Assembly: GCA_964449135.1 (NCBI GenBank)
Contig: CAYUXZ010000004.1
Coordinates: 26,694 to 90,693 of the forward strand
Length of the DNA: 64,000 nucleotides
Reading direction: 5' to 3'
Source of the DNA: SZAS-103 sp964449135
Lineage (GTDB): Bacteria > Pseudomonadota > Gammaproteobacteria > Xanthomonadales > Xanthomonadaceae
Below the pieces are notes generated by a model. It made no database searches, was not told the origin of the DNA, and saw only the letters and a program-made list of their open reading frames with translations. Shown here piece by piece: positions 38,655 to 47,434 of this stretch. Each line of letters opens with the position of its first letter. The first letter of the stretch is position 1. Made by a program: the position numbers and the translations under genes.

Positions 38655-39847
38655 TCGACGTCGTCAATTTCAACCCCGACGCCTCGTGCCTGCCCGCCGC
38701 GGAATGGCTCGCGATCCTCGAGGGCGGCGCGCAGTCGCGGCTGTGCCGTTGGCTGGATCTCTACGTCCGGATGCAACGCCGCGTCGTCCTCGGGTTCGTC
38801 GGCGGCGCGGTCGCCGACATGGCGCAGCTCAATCCGGAAGCCGTCGCGCTCGTGAACGCCCATCCCGATGTTTTCGAGGTGATCGTCCGTCCGTTCGCGC
38901 ACGATGTCGGCCTGCTGCGCAGCGCGCGGGGCTTCAAGTACAACTTCCAGCTCGGCCGCGACGTCATCTGCCGCGAATTCGCCAACGTGGTCGAATATTT
39001 CCTACCGCCCGAATTCATGCTGACCAGCGCGCAAGTCAAGTTGCTTGCCGATGCGCGCGTCGGCGGGGTGTTCATCAACCCGGCGCGCTTCAAGGACGAA
39101 ATCCAGCAACGCCTGCCCGCCGTTCCGTATCTGCTCGATGGCGTGCTCGACGCGCGATTGCCGTGCATTCCGTTCCATGGCCGGCTGACCGAAGCCTACC
39201 TCGATGCGCTGCATGCGTTCGACGCCGCGCCATGGCTGGGAGCGACGGAGTCTCTCCCCGCGTCGCGGGCATTCGTCTGGCGCGACGGCGAAAGCTGTTT
39301 CCTGATACCCGAAGGGCTCGAACGCGAAGCCGCCTGGCTCGCCGGCGAACAGCGCGACTCCCGCGTGGAGCGGGAATGCCTGCGCGATGCGATCGATGGC
39401 CTGGAGTTCCTGTCGCGCGAACAATTGCCCGACTCGGCCTTCCGCGCCTATCCGGTGCACTCGTTCACCGCGTGGTTCAAGGAATTCCGGATGCTCGGCT
39501 ATCTCAACCGGCTCGAGCGCATCGAACAGCGCCTGGCGGACATCCCGCCCGATGCCGGCGTGGTGTGGCTGCAGGCGATCAATTCCGACGTGCTGTCCGC
39601 GGTGGAAAAGGAATCGCCGGTCGTCACCCTGCATGGCCGCGATCGCCTGCCCGATGCGGCGCGACGATTCACCATCCTGCGCAGCGAACGCGGTTTCGAA
39701 GGGGAGGACTACCTCGCCCTTCTCGAACACCTGCTCGAAGGCAGCGCCGACTTGCGCGCGATCGAGGCGTCGTCGCAGCCGCACCTGGTCAAGTTGCGTG
39801 CGCGCATCGGCTACGTCCGCAGCCATCCGTCGGCAGGCGTGCAATGA
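38642..39847 (+). CDS. uncharacterised protein, possibly GH57-like
   Basis: A 401-residue soluble protein that I cannot place with certainty. The first 170 residues recall the N-terminal barrel of GH57 or polysaccharide deacetylase-like proteins: NAHPDVFEVIVRPFAHDVGL (with a central His-Asp), FKYNFQLGRDV and EYFLPPEFMLTSAQVKLLAD. The rest is helical and charged without motifs I know. Overlaps with the Ldh-type gene (13 bases) and the following gene (ATGA) suggest it works on the same surface glycan. A catalytic role is unproven. Confidence 0.55.
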   Translation: MLKLIDVVNFNPDASCLPAAEWLAILEGGAQSRLCRWLDLYVRMQRRVVLGFVGGAVADMAQLNPEAVALVNAHPDVFEVIVRPFAHDVGLLRSARGFKYNFQLGRDVICREFANVVEYFLPPEFMLTSAQVKLLADARVGGVFINPARFKDEIQQRLPAVPYLLDGVLDARLPCIPFHGRLTEAYLDALHAFDAAPWLGATESLPASRAFVWRDGESCFLIPEGLEREAAWLAGEQRDSRVERECLRDAIDGLEFLSREQLPDSAFRAYPVHSFTAWFKEFRMLGYLNRLERIEQRLADIPPDAGVVWLQAINSDVLSAVEKESPVVTLHGRDRLPDAARRFTILRSERGFEGEDYLALLEHLLEGSADLRAIEASSQPHLVKLRARIGYVRSHPSAGVQ

Positions 39848-40719
39848 CGTTGCCCAGGACTTTTCGTTCACTCGCCGACTGGTGCATCGGCCCGCGCATG
39901 CAGGAGCAGCTCGGCGCCGCGTGGACGCGCATGGCCCCGGGCGACGCGGCCAACCGCGCGCTCGCCGGCCGCCATGCCGGCATGGAGCGCTGTTTCATCA
40001 TCGGCAACGGCCCGTCGCTCAAGGGCGTGGACCTGAAGCCGCTCGCGGGCGAATACACGATCGGCGCCAACAGCTTCTACAAGCACCCCGACGCCGAGGC
40101 GATCGGCCTCGACTACCTGTGCATCTTCGACCCGCACTTCATGAGCGACGAGCCGCGCACCGTGGATTGGCACCGCACGATCGCGCAGCGGCTGGGCAAG
40201 GCGCGCTTCGTCCTGCACGCGTCCGCTCGCGCGCTCGTCGCGCGACACGGCTTGTACGAGGGCCGTGAGGTGTATTACGTGCGCTCGGGGATTCCGACCC
40301 GCTATTCGCGCATCGCGCACTTCGACATGAGCAGGCGGCTCAATGTCGGGCGCACGACGGGCAGCTCCGTGGCGATACCGCTGGCGATGTATCTCGGATT
40401 CAAGCAGATCTGCCTGATCGGGTTCGACTGCAACTGGCTGGAAAGCGTCGGCAGCAGCTACCACTTCTACCAGACGCATGAACACTTCCCGGAATTCGAC
40501 AGCGTCGCGGCCGACACGCGCGGTTACCGGTACGAGGACGAATTGCAGGCGGCATTGCGCGAATTCGAAAGCCATCGCTTGTGGCGCGAGGTCGCCGAAC
40601 GCAATGGCGTGCGGATCGTGAACGCCACGAACGGCGGATTGCTCGACACCTACGAACGCAAGCCGTTCGAGCAGGTCCTGGCCGAGGTGCGGCCCGCGAA
40701 AACGCCTCAGGCGGGGTAG
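39844..40719 (+). CDS. DUF115/MptE-like family protein
   Basis: A 291-residue protein with the signature CFIIGNGPSLKGVDLKPL (about 50-67), which matches DUF115 proteins related to 6-hydroxymethylpterin diphosphokinase MptE and to Maf flagellin-glycosylation factors. Later features are GRTTGSSVAIPLAMYLGF and LIGFDCNW. In bacteria such proteins occur in surface-glycan loci and are thought to transfer or bind activated sugars. The N-terminus is coupled by ATGA to the preceding gene. The 3' end overlaps the convergent fcl gene by 13 bases. Confidence 0.75.
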   Translation: MTLPRTFRSLADWCIGPRMQEQLGAAWTRMAPGDAANRALAGRHAGMERCFIIGNGPSLKGVDLKPLAGEYTIGANSFYKHPDAEAIGLDYLCIFDPHFMSDEPRTVDWHRTIAQRLGKARFVLHASARALVARHGLYEGREVYYVRSGIPTRYSRIAHFDMSRRLNVGRTTGSSVAIPLAMYLGFKQICLIGFDCNWLESVGSSYHFYQTHEHFPEFDSVAADTRGYRYEDELQAALREFESHRLWREVAERNGVRIVNATNGGLLDTYERKPFEQVLAEVRPAKTPQAG

Positions 40720-41636
40720 GACAGGAACGCCTGATAGGCGTCGTCCAGGCCCTCGCGCAGCCCGATCCGCGCGCGCCAGCCGAGCGCGTCCATGCGCGCG
40801 GTGTCGAGCCGCTTGCGCGGCGTGCCGTCGGGTTTGGTCGAATCGAACACCAGCTCGCCGCGGAATCCCACGACTTCGGCTATCGTGCGTGCGAGCTGCG
40901 CGATGCTCAATTCCTGCGCGGAGCCGATGTTGACGATGTCCTCGCCGCTGTATTCGCGCATCAGCACCAGCAGCGCGTCGGCGAGGTCGTCCGCGTGCAG
41001 GAATTCGCGCAGCGGCGTGCCGGTGCCCCAGATCACGACCTGCGCATCGCCGCGCTGCGCGGCTTCGTGCAGGCGGCGGATCAGCGCCGGTACCACGTGC
41101 GAGTTCTGCGGGTGGTAGTTGTCGCCCGGCCCGTAGAGGTTGGTCGGCATCGCGCTGATCGCGTCGAAACCGTACTGGCGGCGATAGGCCTGGCACATCT
41201 TGATGCCGGCGATCTTGGCGATCGCGTACCACTCGTTGGTCGGTTCCAGCGGCCCGGTCAGCAGCGCGTCCTCGCGCAGCGGCTGCGGCGCGAGCCGCGG
41301 GTAGATGCAGGACGAGCCCAGGAACAGCAGCTTTTTCGTGCCGTGCTTCCACGCGCTGTGGATGACGTTGGTCTGGATCGCGAGGTTGTCGCGCAGGAAC
41401 TCGGCCGGATAAGTGTCGTTCGCGTGGATGCCGCCGACCTTCGCCGCGGCGAGGAACGCGTATTCCGGGCGTTCGCGTGCGAAAAAAGCCTCGACCTGCA
41501 CCTGATCGGTGAGATCGAGATCGGCGTGAGAACGCAGGATCAGGTTCGACGCGCCATCGGCGCGCAACCGACGCACGATCGCGGAGCCCACGAGTCCGCG
41601 GTGTCCGGCGACGAAGATGCGCGCGTGGACGTCCAT
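40707..41636 (-). CDS. fcl: Fcl, GDP-L-fucose synthase
   Basis: A 309-residue SDR that epimerises and reduces GDP-4-keto-6-deoxy-mannose to GDP-L-fucose with NADPH. The cofactor motif is AGHRGLVGSA (10-19). Catalytic residues are S108 or S109 (LGSSCIYP), Y137 and K141 (NEWYAIAK), with C110 beside the serine as in known enzymes. It follows gmd on the same strand after one base. It is the last gene of a probable operon that begins with a pilin at 47320. Its end overlaps the convergent DUF115-like gene. Confidence 0.96.
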   Translation of the reverse strand: MDVHARIFVAGHRGLVGSAIVRRLRADGASNLILRSHADLDLTDQVQVEAFFARERPEYAFLAAAKVGGIHANDTYPAEFLRDNLAIQTNVIHSAWKHGTKKLLFLGSSCIYPRLAPQPLREDALLTGPLEPTNEWYAIAKIAGIKMCQAYRRQYGFDAISAMPTNLYGPGDNYHPQNSHVVPALIRRLHEAAQRGDAQVVIWGTGTPLREFLHADDLADALLVLMREYSGEDIVNIGSAQELSIAQLARTIAEVVGFRGELVFDSTKPDGTPRKRLDTARMDALGWRARIGLREGLDDAYQAFLSYPA

Positions 41637-41637
41637 G

Positions 41638-42747
41638 TCACTCGTGGCGCGCGGGCGCGACGTAGCCGGCGTCGCCGACCAGGGCGTCGCGGCGCGCGAT
41701 CGCGAGGTCGGCGGCCATCATCTCGCGCACGAGCTCGTCGAAGCCGGTGCGCGCGGTCCAGCCGAGCTTCTCGCGCGCCTTGCGCGCGTCGCCGAGCAGG
41801 GTGTCCACCTCGGCGGGACGGTGGTAGCGCGGATCGATCGCCACGACGCGCTGTCCGGGCTTCGCGGCCGAATCGGCCGGCGCGGTCGCCACGATCGCGT
41901 GCTCGTCCGCGCCGTCGCCGCGCCATTCCAGCGCGATGCCGAGTTCGCGTGCGGCCGCGACGACGAACTCGCGCACCGAATGCTGCACGCCGGTCGCGAT
42001 CACGAAATCCTCCGCCTGCGGCTGCTGCAGCATCAGCCATTGCGCCTCGACGTAGTCGCGCGCATGGCCCCAGTCGCGGCGCGCGTCGAGGTTGCCGAGG
42101 TAGAGCCGGTCCTGCAGGCCGAGGTGGATGCGCGCGAGCGCGCGGGTGATCTTGCGGGTCACGAAGGTCTCGCCGCGGATCGGCGATTCGTGGTTGAACA
42201 GGATGCCGTTGCAGGCGAACAGGCCGTAGGCCTCGCGGTAGTTCACGGTGATCCAGTACGCGTAGAGCTTGGCGACGCCGTAGGGCGAGCGCGGATGGAA
42301 CGGCGTGCGTTCGTTCTGCGGCGACTCCGCGACCAGGCCGTACAGTTCGGAGGTCGAGGCCTGATAGAACCGGGTGGTCGTTTCCAGGCCGAGGATGCGG
42401 ATCGCCTCGAGCAGGCGCAGCGTGCCGATCGCGTCCGCGTTCGCGGTGTATTCGGGCGTCTCGAACGAGACCTGCACGTGGCTCTGCGCGCCGAGGTTGT
42501 AGATCTCGTCCGGCCGCACCTGCTGGACGATGCGGATCAGGTTGGTCGCGTCGGTGAGGTCGCCGTAATGCAGCACGAAGCGGCGGTCCGGCGCGTGCGG
42601 GTCCTGGTAGAGGTGATCGATGCGCTCGGTGTTGAACGAGGACGCGCGGCGCTTGATGCCGTGCACCTCGTAGCCTTTCGCAAGCAGGAATTCGGCGAGG
42701 TAGGCGCCGTCCTGGCCGGTGACGCCGGTGATGAGCGCGCGTTTCAT
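41638..42747 (-). CDS. gmd: Gmd, GDP-mannose 4,6-dehydratase
   Basis: A 369-residue SDR that converts GDP-mannose to GDP-4-keto-6-deoxymannose. It begins RALITGVTGQDGAYLAEFLL, followed by the RRASSFNTERIDHLY segment and the catalytic triad region with STSELYG and the YGVAK form of YxxxK. The NHESPIRGETFVTRKI motif is diagnostic for Gmd. An extra insert near residues 265-300 carries the RGDGADEHAI stretch. The start overlaps the stop of the upstream GT-C gene (ATGA), joining GDP-fucose synthesis to those membrane proteins. Confidence 0.97.
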   Translation of the reverse strand: MKRALITGVTGQDGAYLAEFLLAKGYEVHGIKRRASSFNTERIDHLYQDPHAPDRRFVLHYGDLTDATNLIRIVQQVRPDEIYNLGAQSHVQVSFETPEYTANADAIGTLRLLEAIRILGLETTTRFYQASTSELYGLVAESPQNERTPFHPRSPYGVAKLYAYWITVNYREAYGLFACNGILFNHESPIRGETFVTRKITRALARIHLGLQDRLYLGNLDARRDWGHARDYVEAQWLMLQQPQAEDFVIATGVQHSVREFVVAAARELGIALEWRGDGADEHAIVATAPADSAAKPGQRVVAIDPRYHRPAEVDTLLGDARKAREKLGWTARTGFDELVREMMAADLAIARRDALVGDAGYVAPARHE

Positions 42748-44702
42748 GGCGTCGTGGAATCCTGTGGCCTGGTTGCCGCGGCGTCGCGGATCGCGTCGCG
42801 CAGGCGTTGTTCCATCGTCCGCGCGGCGGCTTCATTCTGCCCGAATCGGCCGATCCTGCGCAGTTGCGCGATCTCGGCTCGGGCCTCGTCGAAACGCCGC
42901 AGCATGATCAGCAGCTTCGCCAGGCTGATGTGGTACTCCGGTTCGGATGGCTTGAGGGCTTCGGCCTGCTGCCACAGGCGCAGGGCGGTGTCGGAATCGC
43001 CGAGCACGTTGAGCACGTAGTTGCCGCGCATGCTCAGCACTTCGGGGTGCGGTCCGTGGCTGGCCGCGGCGTCGAACGTCGCGAGCATGTCCGCAGGCGG
43101 AAACGCGCAGGCCTTCGAGATGGCGCAGTCGGTGAGCGCGGCCAGCGAGGACTGGTCCTGCGGGCCGATCGGATGCGCGCGCAACTTCGCCTGAAGGCTG
43201 TCCCACCATTCGCGCCGTAACGGCTTGCCCATGTGCGCGGCGAAGATCAGCGCGGCGTGGTCGGGAAGCACCGAGGCGTGCGGCGCCTGCCGCGCGCGCT
43301 CGACCGCGCGTTCGGCGTCGGCGATCAGCGGCGAGTCCTTGCGGTAGCCGGTCAGCACGATCAGGGTGCGCGCCAGGTCGTAAGTCGCGCGCGGCGAGCG
43401 CGGATGGTTCGCCGCCTCGCTGTTGGAGAAGGCGAACTCGTTGTTCCATTCGCCCGCGCGCAGTCCGGTGACGAACGCGCCGAGCAGGACGAACGCGACA
43501 GCGAGCGTCGCGCACGCGCGTCGCGCGAGATCGGTGGCGGGAATCAGCAACAAGGCGTCGGCCAGCACGAGGCAGACGCCCAGCGAGGCGAAGTAGTTGC
43601 GGTGCTCGAACACAAGTTCCAGCGGAATGATCGTCGCCGTCAGCGCCTGCGCCGCGAAGAACCACAGCAGCCCGAGCGCGGCGATCGGGAACCGCGACCG
43701 GATCCGCCAGGCGAAAACCAGCAGCGCCGCGAGCGCGCCGATCGCATACAGGGACGAAGGCGGATCCCACGGCCCGCGCGAAACGACGTAGTCGTCGTGG
43801 TTGAGGCCCAGTTCGTTCAGCCGCGGGCACAGCGTCCAGCGCAGGTAGTCGAGCACGACGCGCGGCTCGGTCAGCAGGCGCTGGCCGAGGCTGAAATCGC
43901 GCCCGACGTAGGCCGCCGGGTCGATCGAACGCGGCAGCAGCCACACGAACCCGGCGATGCCCGGCAGCAACAGAACGACGGCATACAGGGCGTACAGCCG
44001 CCGGATTCGCCGGCCGTCCCCGTCGCGGAAGCGGAAAATGCAGCACTCGACGATGAATGCGTACAGCGGCAGCAACGCCGCCGATTCCTTGCACAACAGC
44101 CCCAGCATCGGGAACACGGTGAGGCTGCACGCGATCGCCGGCCATCCGCCATGTCCGTCGCGCAGGCGCTGGCGCCCGGCCACATAGAGCCAAAGGCCTG
44201 CGAACACGAAAACGTGGCACAGGCTCTCCATGCGTTGCACGATGTAGAGCACGCCCAGGAAATTGATCGGCGCCAGCGCCCAGGCCGCGGCGGTGAACAG
44301 CGCGGCCCACTCGATCCGTTCCGCGGCGTCTTCGTCGCGCGATGCCGTGCGCAGGATCCTGCGCACCAGGATGAAGACCAGCAGGACGTTCAGCAGATGG
44401 ATTGCGAGGTTGGTCAACTTCATCGCCTGCGGATCGCTGCCGGTGAAGTAGTAGTTCGCCGCGAAGCTGGCCATCGCGAGCGGCCGTTTCAGGGTGCTTG
44501 CGGGCGAGGACATCGCCGCGGCGACCCAGTCGTTCCAATCCATCCGGGTCACGTGCAGCGCTGCGTTGTCAACGATGTTCGGATAATCATCGAACGTGAA
44601 TCCGCCGCCGCGGCCAGGCCAGTACACGACCGCGACCAACGCCAGCGCGGCCATGAGTGCGGTGCGGATGCGCCACGCGGACGGAAGCGATGGTGTGTTC
44701 AT
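42744..44702 (-). CDS. GT-C-like membrane protein with TPR-type tail (distal copy)
   Basis: A 652-residue protein with about 11-13 membrane helices in the first 430 residues and a soluble C-terminus with helical repeat pairs (about 560-630, e.g. VLNVLGDSDTALRLWQQAEALKP). The first periplasmic loop has FTFDDYPN (D38-D39), which resembles the acidic catalytic motif of PMT/TMTC-type O-mannosyltransferases. The segment IPLELVFEHRNYF is shared with its upstream neighbour. It probably moves a lipid-linked sugar to a protein or glycan; pilin is an attractive candidate acceptor. The ATG at 44702 overlaps the upstream stop; an in-frame extension to 45542 is spurious. Confidence 0.75.
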   Translation of the reverse strand: MNTPSLPSAWRIRTALMAALALVAVVYWPGRGGGFTFDDYPNIVDNAALHVTRMDWNDWVAAAMSSPASTLKRPLAMASFAANYYFTGSDPQAMKLTNLAIHLLNVLLVFILVRRILRTASRDEDAAERIEWAALFTAAAWALAPINFLGVLYIVQRMESLCHVFVFAGLWLYVAGRQRLRDGHGGWPAIACSLTVFPMLGLLCKESAALLPLYAFIVECCIFRFRDGDGRRIRRLYALYAVVLLLPGIAGFVWLLPRSIDPAAYVGRDFSLGQRLLTEPRVVLDYLRWTLCPRLNELGLNHDDYVVSRGPWDPPSSLYAIGALAALLVFAWRIRSRFPIAALGLLWFFAAQALTATIIPLELVFEHRNYFASLGVCLVLADALLLIPATDLARRACATLAVAFVLLGAFVTGLRAGEWNNEFAFSNSEAANHPRSPRATYDLARTLIVLTGYRKDSPLIADAERAVERARQAPHASVLPDHAALIFAAHMGKPLRREWWDSLQAKLRAHPIGPQDQSSLAALTDCAISKACAFPPADMLATFDAAASHGPHPEVLSMRGNYVLNVLGDSDTALRLWQQAEALKPSEPEYHISLAKLLIMLRRFDEARAEIAQLRRIGRFGQNEAAARTMEQRLRDAIRDAAATRPQDSTTP

Positions 44703-46696
44703 CGCGGCAGCGCCTTCGCGGCGTCGCGCGCGGCGATGGCCGAATGCAATTTCTGCCGCAGTCGCGCCATTTCGAACGGCCAGTAACCCTCCCGTTCGAG
44801 CACCTTGGCGTGCAGCCATGCCATGCCCCAGCCGGGCTGCCGGACCCGATCCTTCAGGCGTTCGTACTCGTCCAGGTGCGCGAGGGCCTGTTCGTAGTAT
44901 CCGGCTTCGGCGAGCATCGCCGCCTGGCGCGCCGCGACGTCGGGCGTGGTCACCATCGCCAGCGCGCGATCGAAATGCGCGAGCGCGTCCCACGGCTTTT
45001 GCTGACGCACTGCGAGCTGGCCGAGCAAGGGCGCGATGTCCTGGTCGCGGACGTACGCGCTGCCGAACTTCGGATTGGCTTGCGCGGCGACCAGCCAGTC
45101 GGCGACGTCCGTTGGCCGCAAACCAGGACAGGAGCCGGATGCGGCCACGTCGGCCGCGTTGCCGATCCAGCGGTACATCAGCAGCGCGCCTTCGGGCGAA
45201 TGTCGGAGCGCATCGGCGATGCCGCGATTGTCCGCAGCGGTGAGGACTCGCGTTGCACAGGCGGCGGAGACGTAGTTGAACGCGATCTGCAGATCGTACG
45301 GCCGCTGTTTCCGCAACGGCGCGAGCCGCGCGAGCGCGAGATCCGGACGGCGCGCGCTGTATTCGGCGATCGCCGCCGTGGCTTGCGCGCGCGAGGACTG
45401 CGGGTTTTGCCGCGCCCAGATCTCGGCCATCCGTTGGGGCTGGCCCCACAACGCCGCGCGCTGCCAGGTCGTCGCCGCGCAGATCGCCAGCATCAGCGCA
45501 GCGAGCGCCACGCGCGACGCGAGTCCGATCCGCCACGCGCACAGCCCGCGGGCCAATGGCCAGAACAGCAACAGCGCCGGCAGGTAGTTGCGGTGCTCGA
45601 AATACAACTCAAGCGGCAAGCTGGTGGATTCGAGCAGATGACCCGCGAAGAAGAACAGCAACGCGGCGGCCCATGCGGGAGCGCGCCGGCGCAGCGCGAA
45701 TCCGGCGACGAGCAGTCCGGTGATCAGCGCGATCGCGGGCAGGGTCGTGGCTGGATGCCGCAAATCCGTGGACACGACGTATTCGTCGTTGAACACGCCG
45801 GTCGAGAACACATGGGGTACGAACAGCAGACGCAGGTATTCCATCAACGCCCGCGGTTCGGTCAGGACGCGCTGGCCGATGGTCCAGGGACGGGTATCCA
45901 GCGGAACATTCCATTTCGACAGGATGCTGATGACCCAGGCCATCAACAGCACGCTCGGCAGCACCAGGATCGCGATCCGCCACCGCATCAACCGCCGCTG
46001 CGCGGACGCGGCGAGCGCTGCAAGCTGGTCGCAACGCCTGAACACGATCGTATCCAGCACCCACGCGAGCAGCGGCAACAGCGCACCGTTGGCCTTGCAC
46101 GCGAGCGCGAGCGTCGTGCCGCCGAGGATGCCGGCGACCATCCGGTCCATCCCATCGCGGCCGCCGCTGCGCGCGAAACGCAGGCGTCCGCTGCCGAACG
46201 CCAACAGGCCCAGCAGGCAGAACGTGGTCGGCAGCATCGCTTCGCGCTGCACGATGTAGAGGGTCGTGGACACCCACAGCGGATGCAGCAGCCACAACCC
46301 CGCGGCCAGCAATGCCGCTGCGTTTCGCCGCGGCGCGTCGTCGCCCAACGCCTCGCCCAGTTGCCGCAGCAGTGCGAACAGCAGGCCACCGTTGAGCAGG
46401 TGCAGCAGCACGTTCGTACGCAGGAACGGCGCCGGATCGGCCGGCCAGTCGTGCGCGTCGATCAGGAAACTCAGCAGCGCCAGCGGCCGGCCGAACGGAT
46501 CGGCGGTGCCCGAGGTGATGAAGCGCCAGAACGTGCGCCAGTTGTTGACGGGACCGCTGTTGCCCAGCGCATCGAGATTGACGAAATCGTCGAACAGGAA
46601 GCCGCCGGACAGGCCGGGGCGGTAGGCCAGCCACGCGATCAGCGCAAGAGCGGACAGGCCCAGCCAGGGCCAGTAACGACGAATCGGGTTCGGCAT
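44699..46696 (-). CDS. GT-C-like membrane protein with TPR-type tail (proximal copy)
   Basis: A 665-residue paralogue of the next gene with the same plan: about 11-13 helices, a first-loop motif FLFDDFVN (D36-D37), LPLELYFEHRNYL near residue 360 and a soluble tail with repeat pairs (about 420-660). The two are head to tail with an ATGA overlap, consistent with tandem duplication and strong divergence. It starts 153 bases after pilin gene 46850-47320. I see no clear terminator in that gap, so it may be read from the pilin promoter. PMT/TMTC-type O-glycosyltransferase activity is an inference from the fold pattern. Confidence 0.75.
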   Translation of the reverse strand: MPNPIRRYWPWLGLSALALIAWLAYRPGLSGGFLFDDFVNLDALGNSGPVNNWRTFWRFITSGTADPFGRPLALLSFLIDAHDWPADPAPFLRTNVLLHLLNGGLLFALLRQLGEALGDDAPRRNAAALLAAGLWLLHPLWVSTTLYIVQREAMLPTTFCLLGLLAFGSGRLRFARSGGRDGMDRMVAGILGGTTLALACKANGALLPLLAWVLDTIVFRRCDQLAALAASAQRRLMRWRIAILVLPSVLLMAWVISILSKWNVPLDTRPWTIGQRVLTEPRALMEYLRLLFVPHVFSTGVFNDEYVVSTDLRHPATTLPAIALITGLLVAGFALRRRAPAWAAALLFFFAGHLLESTSLPLELYFEHRNYLPALLLFWPLARGLCAWRIGLASRVALAALMLAICAATTWQRAALWGQPQRMAEIWARQNPQSSRAQATAAIAEYSARRPDLALARLAPLRKQRPYDLQIAFNYVSAACATRVLTAADNRGIADALRHSPEGALLMYRWIGNAADVAASGSCPGLRPTDVADWLVAAQANPKFGSAYVRDQDIAPLLGQLAVRQQKPWDALAHFDRALAMVTTPDVAARQAAMLAEAGYYEQALAHLDEYERLKDRVRQPGWGMAWLHAKVLEREGYWPFEMARLRQKLHSAIAARDAAKALPR

Positions 46697-46849
46697 AGGC
46701 GGCTATTGGCGCACATGCCTGCCGACAAGGGAAGCGCTCCGGGCCGCGCAGCGAAATCGATCAGGCGGCTTGCTATCCGCGCACCGCTCGCGGCGGCAAG
46801 AAATAGCCAGAGGGAAAACCGGGCAATCTGGTTCCGGATCGAATCCCGA

Positions 46850-47320
46850 TCAGCCTGTGCACAGGCAGGCGCTGGGGCAGTACGCCGGGCGCATCGCGCC
46901 GGAACTGCCGAAGGTGCCGGTGCCGTCGCTCTTGCAGTTCCAGGAAATGCTGCCCCCGTGCGTGATCGGGGAAAACATCAGCTGCTTGTTTTGCAGCGCC
47001 AGGTTGGAATTGGTGCCAAATGCCGCGGCTATGACGCCTGGTTTGCCGGGATTGACCGTCACCGAATCGACATAGGTGCCCTTGATCGACGCCATGATCG
47101 CCAGGAACGACGACGTGTTGCTGGAGGGGAAGTGGCCGTTCTGCTGGTAAAACTCGGCGACCGCGGTTTTCGCGCCGTCGGCCAAGGTCGAGCCCTCCGA
47201 TGCCTGGGCGCGGATCGTGTAGTCGTTGTACATGCTGAAGGCGATCGCGGCCAGGATCGCGATGATCGCGACCACGATCATCAGTTCGATCAGGGTGAAG
47301 CCCTTCTGGATGGTTTTCAC
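46850..47320 (-). CDS. pilA: type IV pilin (PilA-like), distal copy
   Basis: A 156-residue prepilin with leader VKTIQKG, cleaved before FTLIELMIVVAIIAILAAIA, the universal N-terminal helix with Glu5. The C-terminus carries four cysteines: one in SWNCKSD and three in YCPSACLCTG. The GTG at 47320 is preceded by GGGGGGA. The first 50 residues nearly match the neighbouring pilin while the globular part differs. It has its own sigma-54 type promoter (47419-47434) and is followed by two GT-C genes, gmd and fcl. It could be a minor pilin or an alternative major pilin. Confidence 0.93.
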   Translation of the reverse strand: MKTIQKGFTLIELMIVVAIIAILAAIAFSMYNDYTIRAQASEGSTLADGAKTAVAEFYQQNGHFPSSNTSSFLAIMASIKGTYVDSVTVNPGKPGVIAAAFGTNSNLALQNKQLMFSPITHGGSISWNCKSDGTGTFGSSGAMRPAYCPSACLCTG

Positions 47321-47418
47321 GTGTCCCCCCGGGAGAACGGAGCGCGAGTCGCCCGCTTGCGCCATGCCCGGCATCCGTTCGCGCGCCGTGGCGGTCATGC
47401 TTTTTCGAGTGTAGAGGC

Positions 47419-47434
47419 TGCACTTTCCGTGCCA
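47419..47434 (-). promoter_or_regulatory. sigma-54 type promoter of the distal pilin
   Basis: On the minus strand the sequence reads TGGCACGGAAAGTGCA. It has the -24 GG and -12 GC at the canonical spacing and differs from the consensus TGGCAC-N5-TTGCA only at the first T (G here). It lies about 100 bases before the GTG start. Known pilA genes are sigma-54 dependent and need PilR, whose gene lies 2.4 kb away. The 319-base gap between the two pilins also holds the terminator of the other pilin and a short dyad at 47513-47527 (CTTG-N7-CAAG). Confidence 0.8.

Noticed and set aside
44703..45542. N-terminal extension of the distal GT-C protein into its neighbour
   Set aside because: The extension is out-of-frame sequence of the other GT-C gene. 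The ATG at 44702 has the usual ATGA overlap and a normal first membrane helix.
26253..46696. Glycan region as a mobile element
   Set aside because: No integrase, transposase, tRNA gene or flanking direct repeat was recognised. Only the position inside the pil locus hints at transfer.
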